Below, one piece after another: positions 22,859 through 31,845 of a stretch of DNA of 64,000 nt (its first letter is position 1; each line of letters begins with the position of its first letter). The notes beneath the pieces were generated by a model that made no database searches, had not been told where the DNA came from, and worked only from the letters and a program-made list of their open reading frames with translations. The DNA lies in contig JAFQZK010000015.1 of assembly GCA_017405965.1 (NCBI GenBank), forward strand, positions 186,001 to 250,000. Reading direction: 5' to 3'. Origin of the DNA: Muribaculaceae bacterium. GTDB taxonomy: Bacteria > Bacteroidota > Bacteroidia > Bacteroidales > Muribaculaceae. The translations under genes were made by a program, and so were the position numbers.

Positions 22859-24769
22859 TCATTCTTCCATAACGAGGCGTAGGCCGATAGAGTAGTTATC
22901 AGTGTAGTCCTCGGGTGCCGGGTCCGAACCAATGCGGCAGGACACGCGGCAGTAGGTGGAATCCTTCAAATAGTAGCTACCGCCACGAATAACGCGATCT
23001 GTGCCCGATTCAGGTCCAACCGGATTGACGAGAGCCTCGCTGCCGTAGGGGCCGAACCAGTCCTGGCACCACTCAAACACGTTGCCGCTCATGTTATACA
23101 ACCCCAATTCGTTGGGTGCCATCGTCCTGACGAGAGGATAGCGATAGCCGGTAAACACGGCGACCTCGTCAAGGATGTCGCTGCCGGCGTACTTGTAGCC
23201 GTTACTGTGGTTACCGCCGCGTGCGGCAAACTCCCACTCGGCCTCGGTGGGCATGCGGAACGTCCTGCCGGTCATCTCGTTAAGTTTAGCGATAAAGTTC
23301 TGACAATCGTCCCAAGAAACGTAACTCGCAGCGGCATTGGTGGGGGGAACATACTCTGGGATATAGTACGGTATGGGATTGTAGCCCATGACGGCTTTCC
23401 ACATTCCCACTGTCACCTCGGTCTGCCCGATGAAGAACGACGATAGGGTCACCTCGTGAACGGGTCGCTCGTCATCGGTGGCCTCATCCTCCTGCTCGGG
23501 TGTCGCACCCATCATGAATGTGCCGCCGTCAACCTTGATCATGGCAAACTTCTCGTCACCCACGGTGAATTTCTCCATGACAAACTCGCTCGGGTTGACT
23601 GTCACGGCGATGGTCGCCTGTTCGCCGGTGGAGAGATCACTGACGGTGATCGTGGCCTGTCCCACATCAAAGGCATCCAGCCGCACGGTGGTGTCTTGAT
23701 ATGTAATGGTCAGGACTTCGTTGTTGTCGCAGTCCACTTGATAGAGGCCGCTGCCACCCGCAAAGGTCACCTCGTCACACAAGCCGTCGTTGACCTCAAC
23801 TTCGACTTTTGACAGCGACAGTGGTGTGTCATAGACCGGTTCGCCCATGGCAAGGCGCAGACCTCTCGTAATTTGAGCATCTGAGACCGGTATGCTTGAA
23901 ACTAACGAGCCGGTGTAATTCCAACTGCCACCACAAGCCACATGCTCACCGTCGGTTGATGGCATAATCGGGTTGGTCAGCGGGTTAGTGCGGAAGTAAT
24001 TGTTCCCCCATCCATCCTGGCAATATTCTTCTACATTGCCGCTCATGTCATATAACCCCAATTCGTTGGGAAGCAACTCGGCAACGGGATGAGTTGTGTG
24101 GCCGGAATTGTTCCTGTGCCATGCGACCTCGTCTTTATCATCGCTGCCTGCAAAAGAGTAGCTGTGGCTATAGTTGCCGCCACGTGCCGCAAATTCCCAC
24201 TCGGCCTCGGTGGGCAAGCGGAATGTCCTGCCTGTCATCTCGTTGAGCTTGGCGATAAACTCCTGGCAGTCATCCCACGACACCTGCTCGACGGGGTTGT
24301 CGAGGCCGCCGGGGCGGTCGGCACCGTTGAAATAGCTCGGGTTGCTGCCCATCACGGCCGCCCACAAGGCTTGCGTCACCTCGGTCTGTCCGATGGCAAA
24401 CGGTGACAAGTTCACTTGTGGGCTATGAATCGACTGGAATGTGCCTCCCTCGACATCTATCATAGTGAACGACACGCCGCCCACGGTGAACGTCTTGACG
24501 TGCTCGTCAAGAATGAGGTCAAGGATGGAATTCACGTCAGCGATATTGATCTCGCCATCCTGATTCACATCGGCAACGGCACTGAAGGTGCCACCGTCAA
24601 GAATGATGTCGATGAGCGTGTTCACATCGGCGATATTCACCTCGTTATCGCTGTTCAAGTCGCCGTTTTGATACGATACTTCGTCCTGAGCTGGTGCGGC
24701 AAGTGCCACAAGAAAGAAACAGAGCAGCAGCCAGCTTGTTCTACTGAAAATGTGAAATCTTTTTTCCAT
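22859..24769 (-). CDS. Secreted protein with dockerin pair and two SUMF1 (formylglycine-enzyme-like) domains
   Basis: 636 residues. Order: signal peptide (to about 28); dockerin-like pair at the N-terminus (about 34-90: DLNSDNEVNIADVNTLI and DVNQDGEINIADVNSIL); first SUMF1-type domain (about 95-310); an Ig-like linker (about 318-400); second SUMF1-type domain (about 402-636). Both SUMF1 copies have GQTEVT, WDDCQ and RTFRLPTEAEWEFAARGGN or RTFRMPTEAEWEFAARGGN, and GLYDMSGNV or GLYNMSGNV. The second is complete with GGTFMMG and DRVIRGGSY; the first lacks the MMG motif. The cysteine pair of true formylglycine-generating enzymes is not evident, so a binding role, as in many bacterial SUMF1 proteins, is more likely. 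Confidence 0.85.
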   Translation of the reverse strand: MEKRFHIFSRTSWLLLCFFLVALAAPAQDEVSYQNGDLNSDNEVNIADVNTLIDIILDGGTFSAVADVNQDGEINIADVNSILDLILDEHVKTFTVGGVSFTMIDVEGGTFQSIHSPQVNLSPFAIGQTEVTQALWAAVMGSNPSYFNGADRPGGLDNPVEQVSWDDCQEFIAKLNEMTGRTFRLPTEAEWEFAARGGNYSHSYSFAGSDDKDEVAWHRNNSGHTTHPVAELLPNELGLYDMSGNVEEYCQDGWGNNYFRTNPLTNPIMPSTDGEHVACGGSWNYTGSLVSSIPVSDAQITRGLRLAMGEPVYDTPLSLSKVEVEVNDGLCDEVTFAGGSGLYQVDCDNNEVLTITYQDTTVRLDAFDVGQATITVSDLSTGEQATIAVTVNPSEFVMEKFTVGDEKFAMIKVDGGTFMMGATPEQEDEATDDERPVHEVTLSSFFIGQTEVTVGMWKAVMGYNPIPYYIPEYVPPTNAAASYVSWDDCQNFIAKLNEMTGRTFRMPTEAEWEFAARGGNHSNGYKYAGSDILDEVAVFTGYRYPLVRTMAPNELGLYNMSGNVFEWCQDWFGPYGSEALVNPVGPESGTDRVIRGGSYYLKDSTYCRVSCRIGSDPAPEDYTDNYSIGLRLVMEE

Positions 24770-24913
24770 AAATAAACTAAATAATCAGGTTCATCCAAAC
24801 TTGCTAATAACCACATGTGCCGGGCAAAGCATTTGTCCAGCATTTTACCCTGATCGACATATCGCTTGATGTGACCTTTTAAGAAATCAAGCCGTTATGC
24901 GTTCAAATTGTCG

Positions 24914-24945
24914 CAAAGGTAAGGCTAATTGTGTGAATTTCCAAA
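24914..24945 (-). promoter_or_regulatory. Promoter of the double-SUMF1 gene
   Basis: TACCTTTG at 24914-24921 and TTTG at 24942-24945 (20-base spacer). It implies a leader of about 135 bases. Confidence 0.6.
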
Positions 24946-25094
24946 TTTTTCCGCTAAAAATGCGATGAAATGTGATGGAGAATCCCTGTGGGGAATTGTC
25001 TCACTTACGGGCGAGAAGTTCGAAGGTTTGCTCTCGCCTGAAAGGCGAGCTGCTCGCTTGTTGAGCGTAAGTTTAATGCCAAGAAATATAGCGG
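24946..25094. other. Intergenic stretch with a short perfect hairpin
   Basis: Between the SUMF1 promoter and the oxidoreductase terminator. It holds a 7-bp hairpin (25033-25039 with 25043-25049) next to a second small one. An open frame of 77 codons on the plus strand crosses the terminator and is not credible. Confidence 0.45.
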
Positions 25095-25129
25095 AAAAAA
25101 CACAGGGCTGGAAACGTGTTCCAGTCCTG
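25095..25129 (-). terminator. Terminator of the pyruvate:ferredoxin oxidoreductase gene
   Basis: 11-base arms (25103-25113 with 25119-25129, one mismatch), then six T on the minus strand. Confidence 0.75.
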
Positions 25130-25158
25130 CGTTTAGTTTCTGGTTCTAAGACCAAGGA

Positions 25159-28100
25159 TTAGTCCTCAGCAACGCCCCACTGCTGGCGGGCCAGACGGCG
25201 GTAGTTGTTGTAACGCCACTGGGCATTCTCCTTAGCGGCTGCGAACAGCTCAGCTGCCTCGTCGGGATACTGCTTGAGTACCGATGCGTAACGAACCTCG
25301 CCCTTGAGGAAGTTCTCGAACTCGTCCCAGTTGGGCTCCTTGCTGTCGAGGGTGAAGGGATTCTTGCCCTCGGCCTCGAGCTGCGGGTTGTAACGCCACA
25401 GGTGCCAGTAACCGCAAGCTACGGCTGCCTGCTCCTCGGCCTGTGCCTTACCCATACCGGCCTTGATACCGTGGTTGATACAGGGAGCGTAGGCGATGAT
25501 GATCGAGGGACCGTCATAGGCCTCGGCCTCGCGGATAGCCTTCAGGCACTGGGCATTGTCGGCGCCCATAGCGATCTGAGCGGCATATACATAGCCGTAG
25601 GTGCTGGCAATCAGACCCAGGTCTTTCTTGCGGACGCGCTTGCCGGCAGCGGCAAACTTGGCGATAGCACCGATCGGGGTAGCCTTAGAGGCCTGACCAC
25701 CGGTGTTGGAGTAAACCTCGGTGTCGAGCACGAGGATATTGACATTCTTACCGCTGGCAATCACGTGGTCCAGACCGCCGAAGCCGATATCGTAGCTGGC
25801 GCCGTCACCACCGATGATCCACTGCGAACGCTTAACCAGGTACTGACCCAGCTCGCGAACCTTGATGTCGGCGGGATTGTCGCTGTGCTCGATAGCCTCG
25901 AGGATCTTGTCGCTGAGCTCGCGGGTCTTGTCACCGTCGTTGAAGTTCTCCATCCACTCCTTGTAGAGGGCCTTCACGTCGGCAGCAACGGTAGCGTCGT
26001 CGATAGCCTCCTTCACGAAGCCGTAAACGCGGCAGCGCATCTTCTCGTCGGCGATGGTCATACCCAGACCGAACTCGCAGAAGTCCTCGAACAGGGAGTT
26101 GGCCCAAGCGGGACCGTGACCCTTCTCGTTAACGGTGTAAGGAGTCGAGGGAACCGAAGCACTGTAGATCGAGGAGCAACCGGTAGCGTTGGCAACGATC
26201 TGACGGTCACCGAACAACTGGCTGATCAGCTTCACATAGGGAGTCTCACCGCAACCCGAGCAAGCGCCCGAGAACTCAAACAGCGGCTGAGCGAACTGCG
26301 AGTTCTTGACGGTAGCCTTGACGTCTACCAGGTGCTGTTTGCTCTTGACATTGTTGATGGCGTAGTCCCAGAGCTTCTGGTCTTCCTCGTGGCCCTCCAT
26401 GGGAACCATCACGAGAGCCTTCTCGCCCTTCTTGCCCGGACAAACGTCGGCGCAGTTGCCGCAAGCCAAGCAGTCCATCACGTCAACAACCTGTACGAAG
26501 GTCATGCCCTCGAAGCCCTTGCCGATGGCTTTGAGCTTGTCTTCCTCCTTGAAGGGAGAAGCGGCAGCCTCGGCCTCGTCCATAACGAAGGGACGGATGG
26601 CAGCGTGCGGGCAGACGAGCGCGCACTTGTTACACTGGATACAGTTCTCGGCCTTCCACATGGGAACGAAGGCGCCAACACCGCGCTTCTCATAGGCAGC
26701 GGTACCGGCATCCCAAGTACCGTCCTCGCGGCCCTTGAAGGCGCTCACGGGCAGCAGGTCACCGTTCTGGGCGTTGATGGGACGAACCACGTTGTGGACA
26801 AATGCGGGAGCATTGTCGGCAGCGGGACCCTCAACGGTCAGGTTGCTCCAAGCGGGATCAACGGGCAGCTCGGTGTACTCGTTACCACGGTCAACGGCCT
26901 GGTAGTTCTTGTTCACCACATCCTCACCCTTGCGGCCATAGGACTTGACGATGAACTTCTTCATCTGCTCGATAGCCAGGTCAACGGGGATGACCTCGGT
27001 GATGCGGAAGAAGGCGCTCTGCAGGATGGTGTTGGTGCGGTTGCCCAGACCAATCTCCTGAGCGATCTTGGTGGCGTTGATGTAGTAAACCTTGATGTTG
27101 TTGTCGGCGAAGTACTTCTTCACGTTGTTGGGCAGGTTCTCTACCAGCTTGTCGCCGTCCCAAACGGTGTTCAGCAGGAAGGTACCACCCTTCTGCAGAC
27201 CGCGGGTCACGTCATACATGTGCAGGTAGGCCTGAACGTGGCAAGCCACGAAGTTGGGCGTGGTCACCAGATAGGTCGAGCGGATGGGCTCGTCGCCGAA
27301 GCGCAGGTGCGAGCAGGTGAAACCACCCGATTTCTTGCTGTCGTAGGAGAAGTAAGCCTGGCAGTGCTTGTCGGTGTTGTCACCGATGATCTTTACACTG
27401 TTCTTGTTGGCACCCACGGTACCGTCAGCACCCAGACCGTAGAACTTGGCCTGGAACATGCCGGCGCCACCCATGGCCACCTCTTCCTTCATGGGAAGTG
27501 AGGCAAAGGTCACGTCGTCCTCGATACCGATGGTGAACTGGTTCTTGGGCATCGGCAGGGCCAGGTTCTCGTAAACCGAGAGAATCTGGGCGGGCGTGGT
27601 GTCCTTGGAACCGAGGCCATAGCGGCCACCCACGATAACGGGGGCATTCTCGGCGCCGTAGAAGCAGTCCTTCACGTCGAGATACAGGGGCTCGCCGTTA
27701 GCGCCGGGCTCCTTGGTGCGGTCGAGCACGGCAATGCGCTTGGCAGTGCTGGGAACGGCTGCGAGGAAGTGCTTGGCGCTGAAGGGACGATACAGATGAA
27801 CGGCAACCAGACCGACCTTCTCACCCTTCTCGGTCAGATAGTCGATGGTCTCGCGGATAGCCTCGGTCACACTGCCCATGGCGATGATGACGCGGTCGGC
27901 ATCCTTGGCGCCGTAGTAGTCAAACAGACCATACTTGCGGCCAGTGATCTCGCTGATCTTGTTCATGTAGTCCTCGACGATGGCGGGAACTGCGGTATAG
28001 TAATCGTTGCACGACTCGCGGTGCTGGAAGAACACGTCGGGGTTCTCGGCAGTACCACGGGTAACGGGCTTGTCGGGATTCATAGCACCCTTGCGGAACT

Positions 28101-28710
28101 TGGCCAGCTCCTCCATGTCGATGAGGGGACGCAGGTCTTCCTGATCCATGGCCTCAACCTTCTGGATCTCGTGAGAGGTGCGGAAACCGTCAAAGAAGTT
28201 GACAAAGGGCACGTGAGCCTTGATAGCGCTCAGGTGGGCAACACCAGCGAGGTCCATCACCTCCTGCACACTGCCCTCGGCGAGCATGGCAAAACCGGTC
28301 TGGCGGGTAGCCATCACGTCCTGGTGGTCACCGAAGATACACAGGGTGTGGCTGGCCAGCGTACGGGCCGAAACATGGAACACGCCAGGAAGCAACTCGC
28401 CGGCAATCTTGTACATGTTGGGGATCATCAGCAGCAGACCCTGCGACGCGGTGTAGGTCGTGGTCAGGGCGCCAGCCTGCAGCGAACCGTGAACGGCACC
28501 TGCGGCACCACCCTCGCTCTGCATCTCCTGGACCATGACGGTCTCACCGAAGATGTTCTTGCGGCCAGCAGCGGCCCACTCGTCCACGTGCTCGGCCATC
28601 GTTGATGACGGAGTGATGGGGTAGATTGCGGCTACCTCGGTGAACATGTAACTGATGTGGGCGGCAGCTTGGTTACCGTCACACGTCATGAATTTCTTTT
28701 CCTTACTCAT
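25159..28710 (-). CDS. nifJ: Pyruvate:ferredoxin (flavodoxin) oxidoreductase
   Basis: 1183 residues, full length for the single-chain homodimeric enzyme. It turns pyruvate and CoA into acetyl-CoA and CO2, passing electrons to ferredoxin or flavodoxin, the central step of anaerobic fermentation. The N-terminal pyruvate-binding domain begins FMTCDGNQAAAHISY. Two 4Fe-4S motifs are CIQCNKCALVCPHA (about 690-703) and CLACGNCADVCP (about 745-756). Ligands of the third cluster are in CSGCGETPY (about 818), ATGCSS and the late YAPCINHG. The thiamine diphosphate site is GDGASYDIGFGG (about 965). It is a single gene, with GC-ending codons as expected for high expression, and its promoter resembles that of glutamine synthetase. 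Confidence 0.98.
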   Translation of the reverse strand: MSKEKKFMTCDGNQAAAHISYMFTEVAAIYPITPSSTMAEHVDEWAAAGRKNIFGETVMVQEMQSEGGAAGAVHGSLQAGALTTTYTASQGLLLMIPNMYKIAGELLPGVFHVSARTLASHTLCIFGDHQDVMATRQTGFAMLAEGSVQEVMDLAGVAHLSAIKAHVPFVNFFDGFRTSHEIQKVEAMDQEDLRPLIDMEELAKFRKGAMNPDKPVTRGTAENPDVFFQHRESCNDYYTAVPAIVEDYMNKISEITGRKYGLFDYYGAKDADRVIIAMGSVTEAIRETIDYLTEKGEKVGLVAVHLYRPFSAKHFLAAVPSTAKRIAVLDRTKEPGANGEPLYLDVKDCFYGAENAPVIVGGRYGLGSKDTTPAQILSVYENLALPMPKNQFTIGIEDDVTFASLPMKEEVAMGGAGMFQAKFYGLGADGTVGANKNSVKIIGDNTDKHCQAYFSYDSKKSGGFTCSHLRFGDEPIRSTYLVTTPNFVACHVQAYLHMYDVTRGLQKGGTFLLNTVWDGDKLVENLPNNVKKYFADNNIKVYYINATKIAQEIGLGNRTNTILQSAFFRITEVIPVDLAIEQMKKFIVKSYGRKGEDVVNKNYQAVDRGNEYTELPVDPAWSNLTVEGPAADNAPAFVHNVVRPINAQNGDLLPVSAFKGREDGTWDAGTAAYEKRGVGAFVPMWKAENCIQCNKCALVCPHAAIRPFVMDEAEAAASPFKEEDKLKAIGKGFEGMTFVQVVDVMDCLACGNCADVCPGKKGEKALVMVPMEGHEEDQKLWDYAINNVKSKQHLVDVKATVKNSQFAQPLFEFSGACSGCGETPYVKLISQLFGDRQIVANATGCSSIYSASVPSTPYTVNEKGHGPAWANSLFEDFCEFGLGMTIADEKMRCRVYGFVKEAIDDATVAADVKALYKEWMENFNDGDKTRELSDKILEAIEHSDNPADIKVRELGQYLVKRSQWIIGGDGASYDIGFGGLDHVIASGKNVNILVLDTEVYSNTGGQASKATPIGAIAKFAAAGKRVRKKDLGLIASTYGYVYAAQIAMGADNAQCLKAIREAEAYDGPSIIIAYAPCINHGIKAGMGKAQAEEQAAVACGYWHLWRYNPQLEAEGKNPFTLDSKEPNWDEFENFLKGEVRYASVLKQYPDEAAELFAAAKENAQWRYNNYRRLARQQWGVAED

Positions 28711-28760
28711 AAAATTTGAAAAAACTGATATAGTTAGTTATTAGTCGTTTTTACAGGGTG

Positions 28761-28791
28761 CAAAGGTACGCAAAGCCGAGCGAAGCGCCAA
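28761..28791 (-). promoter_or_regulatory. Promoter of the pyruvate:ferredoxin oxidoreductase gene
   Basis: TACCTTTG at 28761-28768 and TTGG at 28788-28791 (19-base spacer). The spacer contains CGCTTCGCTCGGCTTTGC, close to the glutamine synthetase promoter spacer. Confidence 0.7.
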
Positions 28792-28924
28792 ATTAATTTG
28801 GCATTTCTTTTGTATAGATGTGTCAAAGAAGTGAAAGCTGGCTTTCAATGGCCGGTATTCGACTAAATAAAAAGGTAAAGAAACAAGAAAAAACCTTGCG
28901 GGCAACAAAAAAAACAATTTCATT

Positions 28925-28950
28925 GTAACATTTTGGACCGTTACCCCGTC
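28925..28950 (+). promoter_or_regulatory. ECF-type promoter of the sigma factor operon
   Basis: GTAAC at 28925-28929, 17 bases from AAC to CGTC at 28947-28950. This is the classical ECF form (-35 with AAC, -10 CGTC) and not the housekeeping TAnnTTTG form, so the operon is probably controlled by its own sigma factor. Confidence 0.7.
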
Positions 28951-29023
28951 ATATAGGTGAAGGGCAAGACAAAGTGCACTTGTCCAGCCCGCAAATATGA
29001 ACAAAACTAATACATATAGAAAG

Positions 29024-29494
29024 ATGAAAAAGATTTTACTTTTAGCAATTGTGGCCCTGACGTTTGCCACAGGTCTTGGAAAGACCGTCGACGAAGTTTT
29101 CTCCGCTTTCCCCGCGGCCGATAACGTTCAACTGATGGATATGCCTTTCATGAAGCAGATCGTCCAATCCAAGTTGGAAGCTGAATTAAAGGAGGAAAAT
29201 GGCAAGCAAATCAAAATTGAGGACATGAAACTTCTCTTAATCGAGGACGCCACCGAGAGTCAAAAGGATATCGCTCGGCATCTCCTCAACGACGGCGTCG
29301 ATGGCATGGAAGAGTTAATGAATGTCGACGAGGATGGCAATCTGGACGTGACCATTTTCTTTCAAAAGGAGGGTGACCATATCTGCCAGATGCTCATTTT
29401 TACGTTCGACAACGATGAGGACGAGGTCGGAATCGTGTATCTGAAAGGTGCCATGCAGCCTTCAGATATAGGGAAAATTGACATGTTCAACTGA
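29024..29494 (+). CDS. Exported DUF4252-like protein of the ECF operon
   Basis: 156 residues from the ATG at 29024, which gives a standard signal peptide (MKKILLLAIVALTFATGLG); an in-frame ATG at 28997 would add nine residues. The mature part is acidic and resembles the second small exported protein of this operon (at 30716): a stretch of hydrophobic beta strands ending in a phrase like VGIVYLKGAMQPSDIGKI, comparable to VIILYGTMTLEDMQSI there. The pair belongs to the DUF4252 type commonly found with an ECF sigma factor in Bacteroidetes. The function is unknown. The next start follows after 23 bases. Confidence 0.7.
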   Translation: MKKILLLAIVALTFATGLGKTVDEVFSAFPAADNVQLMDMPFMKQIVQSKLEAELKEENGKQIKIEDMKLLLIEDATESQKDIARHLLNDGVDGMEELMNVDEDGNLDVTIFFQKEGDHICQMLIFTFDNDEDEVGIVYLKGAMQPSDIGKIDMFN

Positions 29495-29517
29495 TTTTGC
29501 AGCATAGCCATTTCAAG

Positions 29518-30021
29518 ATGAACGCCAGCGAGTTCAAACAGCGTTTCCTGCCGCTCAATGCCCGGCTTTACACAGCTGCATACCGGCTGCTTGGCAACGA
29601 GGACGACGCTAAAGACCTGATACAGGACGTCTATCTCAAGCTGTGGGAAAAGCGGGACTTGCTCGGCAACATCGACAACGATTTGGGCTATTGCATGAAG
29701 GTCGTTCGCAACATGAGTCTGGACCGACTCAAGAAGGCTTCACTCTGTGTGTCGGATAAACCTCCCGAGGAATTGCCGATACTCGGCGACGGCGATGCTT
29801 CCACCGGCATCGAACATCACGAGACGGCTCAACTGCTCAGGCATTGCATCGCCCGACTGCCAGCTATGCAACAACAGGTGCTCACGCTTCGCGAGATGGG
29901 AGAATGCTCAATGCAGGAGATAGAACAGGCAACAGGCATCAGCGCCGTGAATGTAAGGGTTCTGCTCAGCAGGGCGAGAAAATCGTTAAGAAACCAACTA
30001 CAAACAATCCTTTCATCATGA
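29518..30021 (+). CDS. ECF RNA polymerase sigma factor
   Basis: 167 residues from the ATG at 29518 (a TTG 21 bases earlier is possible). Region 2 (about 10-75) has AYRLLGNEDDAKDLIQDVYL and the following RNMSLDRLKK; region 4 (about 105-165) has LPAMQQQVLTLREMGECSM and a helix-turn-helix, ISAVNVRVLLSRARKSLRN. There is no further domain, so it is of the small ECF type. It directs RNA polymerase to GTAAC-N17-CGTC-like promoters, one of which precedes this operon. Its stop overlaps the next start by 4 bases (ATGA), indicating coupling to the likely anti-sigma factor. Confidence 0.93.
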   Translation: MNASEFKQRFLPLNARLYTAAYRLLGNEDDAKDLIQDVYLKLWEKRDLLGNIDNDLGYCMKVVRNMSLDRLKKASLCVSDKPPEELPILGDGDASTGIEHHETAQLLRHCIARLPAMQQQVLTLREMGECSMQEIEQATGISAVNVRVLLSRARKSLRNQLQTILSS

Positions 30022-30713
30022 ACAAGAACGAAATAGACAGATTACTCCGCAAGTATTACGACGGCGAAACAACGCCAGAGGAAGTGCGTATGCTGCTGGA
30101 GGCCTTGGGCGATCAAGGCATCGACGCTCTGCTCCTGAGAGGGTTGAACCAGTTACGGGAAGAGGTGCCGACGGTGCCCGCCGATTTAGAGCAATCGCTC
30201 AGCGACAGTATCGACCGCTGGCAAGAGGAGGAAAAGCGCGAAAAGGTCATTCCCGCAACATGGCTGCGCCGTATGACCTGGGCAGCAGTCGCCGCAAGTG
30301 TGGCTTTGATTGCTACTCTGGGATGGTGGCATCTGAGAGGTGAGTCGCAACTTGAACCTCAGGGTCCCGTCATTGCCAATAACTATTCGGGCGAGAGCAA
30401 ACCTGAACTAACAACCGGTGATGAGGAAATTGTGGTTGCGGTTGATGATACAAACGAGGAAGTGCGGCCCCAGGTCGCTCCGAAAGCCAGACCGGTGAAG
30501 TCCGTTCGGCGCCATCAAGCCGTTCATATCGCCCAAGCCAAATTCGAAGCGGATGATGATCCTGAAATCTCGGAAGCCGATGAGGAAAAAGTCTTGATGG
30601 CACTTGTGACGTTCTCCACTGTGCTGAACAAAGGGGTCGGTCAACTGGAAGAAGCCAGTGAGACGATCGAAGAGGTTAATAATACAATTAAGCAACATCT
30701 AACAATAAACTGA
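30018..30713 (+). CDS. Putative anti-sigma factor, single-pass membrane protein
   Basis: 231 residues. The N-terminal cytoplasmic part (about 1-85) begins NKNEIDRLLRKYYDGETTPE, the short helical form found in Bacteroidetes anti-sigma proteins (no zinc-binding HxxxCxxC seen). One membrane helix, about 94-112 (TWAAVAASVALIATLGWWHL), is followed by an acidic periplasmic tail with basic patches (VAPKARPVKSVRRHQ). Overlap with the sigma gene by 4 bases is the best evidence for the role. It would hold the sigma factor at the membrane until a signal arrives. Confidence 0.72.
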   Translation: MNKNEIDRLLRKYYDGETTPEEVRMLLEALGDQGIDALLLRGLNQLREEVPTVPADLEQSLSDSIDRWQEEEKREKVIPATWLRRMTWAAVAASVALIATLGWWHLRGESQLEPQGPVIANNYSGESKPELTTGDEEIVVAVDDTNEEVRPQVAPKARPVKSVRRHQAVHIAQAKFEADDDPEISEADEEKVLMALVTFSTVLNKGVGQLEEASETIEEVNNTIKQHLTIN

Positions 30714-30715
30714 AC

Positions 30716-31165
30716 ATGAAAAAGTTCATTTCAATACTATTACTGTTGGCCACCGTCAGCATTGTGGCCAATGCACAGCAATCGTTTGCTAAGCAGTTCA
30801 AGGGCCAGCCGGATTTCACCTTCGTGACCATCTCTAAGGCAGCGTTGAGAATGTTGCCGTTGAAGGATAAGATGGGGGTAAATATCGGCTCAGTAGCTGA
30901 TAAACTCGACAAGGTGGAGATTGTGAATGCAACAACGGACGAAACTTCAGAGATTCTGACCAAAACCTGCGAGCGATGGATCGAGGACAATGGACTTGAG
31001 AGTTTTATCGATGTCGATGAGGAGGGACAACAGGCATCGATTTTCACCAAAACGGATTCAGAGCCTAAAGTGTTCCTGTTACTTGGTAACGATGGTGACA
31101 CTACTGCGGTAATCATCCTTTACGGTACAATGACACTCGAAGACATGCAAAGCATCATCCACTAA
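30716..31165 (+). CDS. DUF4252 exported protein
   Basis: 149 residues with a signal peptide (MKKFISILLLLATVSIVANA). The mature part contains FTFVTISKAALRMLP and KVEIVNATTDE, and ends VIILYGTMTLEDMQ, as in the DUF4252 family. It starts 2 bases after the preceding stop, so it is the last gene of the ECF operon. Its role is unknown; these proteins may sense or relieve cell-envelope stress, which is only an inference from the operon. Confidence 0.82.
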   Translation: MKKFISILLLLATVSIVANAQQSFAKQFKGQPDFTFVTISKAALRMLPLKDKMGVNIGSVADKLDKVEIVNATTDETSEILTKTCERWIEDNGLESFIDVDEEGQQASIFTKTDSEPKVFLLLGNDGDTTAVIILYGTMTLEDMQSIIH

Positions 31166-31207
31166 CCTGGGGCATTGCACACAATAAGAGTCTTTTCAAT
31201 ACCGAGT

Positions 31208-31247
31208 TCAGCCGAGGGCGATTTCACTTCCTCGGCTGGATTTTTTG
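31208..31247 (+). terminator. Terminator of the ECF sigma operon
   Basis: 10-bp stem (31208-31217 with 31230-31239; one wobble), then TTTTTT. Confidence 0.85.
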
Positions 31248-31307
31248 TAAAATGATTAAAATTTCTTAAATATCATGATATATTTATTGATTTTCGATAA
31301 ATTAATA

Positions 31308-31315
31308 TATCTTTG
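31308..31315 (+). promoter_or_regulatory. Promoter -7 box for the DUF2975/XRE pair
   Basis: TATCTTTG, 33 bases before the ATG; a TTG at 31287-31289 is 18 bases upstream. Confidence 0.65.
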
Positions 31316-31348
31316 CGGCGGAATTATTAATCAATAGAATTCTTCATT

Positions 31349-31831
31349 ATGGAAAAGACATCTAAAAAGGTTCTGACCATCGTGTGCGTGTTCGCACTCA
31401 TCTGCATCCTCATGTGGGTGGCGTTTTATGCCATTCAGAGCTATTACGTCCTGACGACTGGCAGCGGTCATGGAGTAATCAACTGGGGCTCGCCGAATAT
31501 GGGCGGCAAGCTGACCATGTTTGTCATCAACCGTCTCCTGATTCTCACGTTAGCGGGGCTGATGGCTGCATTTGTTTTCAACATCCTCAAGCATCTCAAG
31601 GGCGGAATGATTTTTAACCGGGCCAATGTGGTGTTGTTGTGGGTGATGGCGATTGTGCTGCCCATCCATTCGTTTATCAGCGACAATATGGGTTTTGCCT
31701 GCTCGGACGCCGACCAGTTTGATTGGATGCTGACCGACACCCCGTTTGTCTATGCCATTGTGGGCGTCATCGTTGCCATGCTCTACAAGTTGGCCTGTGA
31801 CGCTGCCGAGGAACAGAAGTTAACCATCTAA
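31349..31831 (+). CDS. DUF2975 family membrane protein
   Basis: 160 residues with four membrane segments (about 8-30, 55-80, 93-110 and 128-148) and short loops; the loop GGMIFNRANVVLLWVMAIVL is typical of DUF2975. The family has no known activity, but it is regularly followed by a small helix-turn-helix regulator, as here after 14 bases. The pair is probably a regulated membrane function. Confidence 0.85.
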   Translation: MEKTSKKVLTIVCVFALICILMWVAFYAIQSYYVLTTGSGHGVINWGSPNMGGKLTMFVINRLLILTLAGLMAAFVFNILKHLKGGMIFNRANVVLLWVMAIVLPIHSFISDNMGFACSDADQFDWMLTDTPFVYAIVGVIVAMLYKLACDAAEEQKLTI

Positions 31832-31845
31832 CCCCCTTGTGCGCT

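Noticed and set aside
24929-25162. 77-codon open frame on the plus strand
   Set aside because: It crosses the SUMF1 promoter region and the oxidoreductase terminator, has no promoter of its own, and its residues mirror the hairpins.
25402-27501. A 699-codon open frame on the plus strand
   Set aside because: It lies fully opposite the pyruvate:ferredoxin oxidoreductase gene, whose GC-ending codons leave the antisense frame free of stops. The translation has no family features. The same holds for long antisense frames opposite mreB, uvrA, glutamine synthetase, HerA-like and pepD genes.
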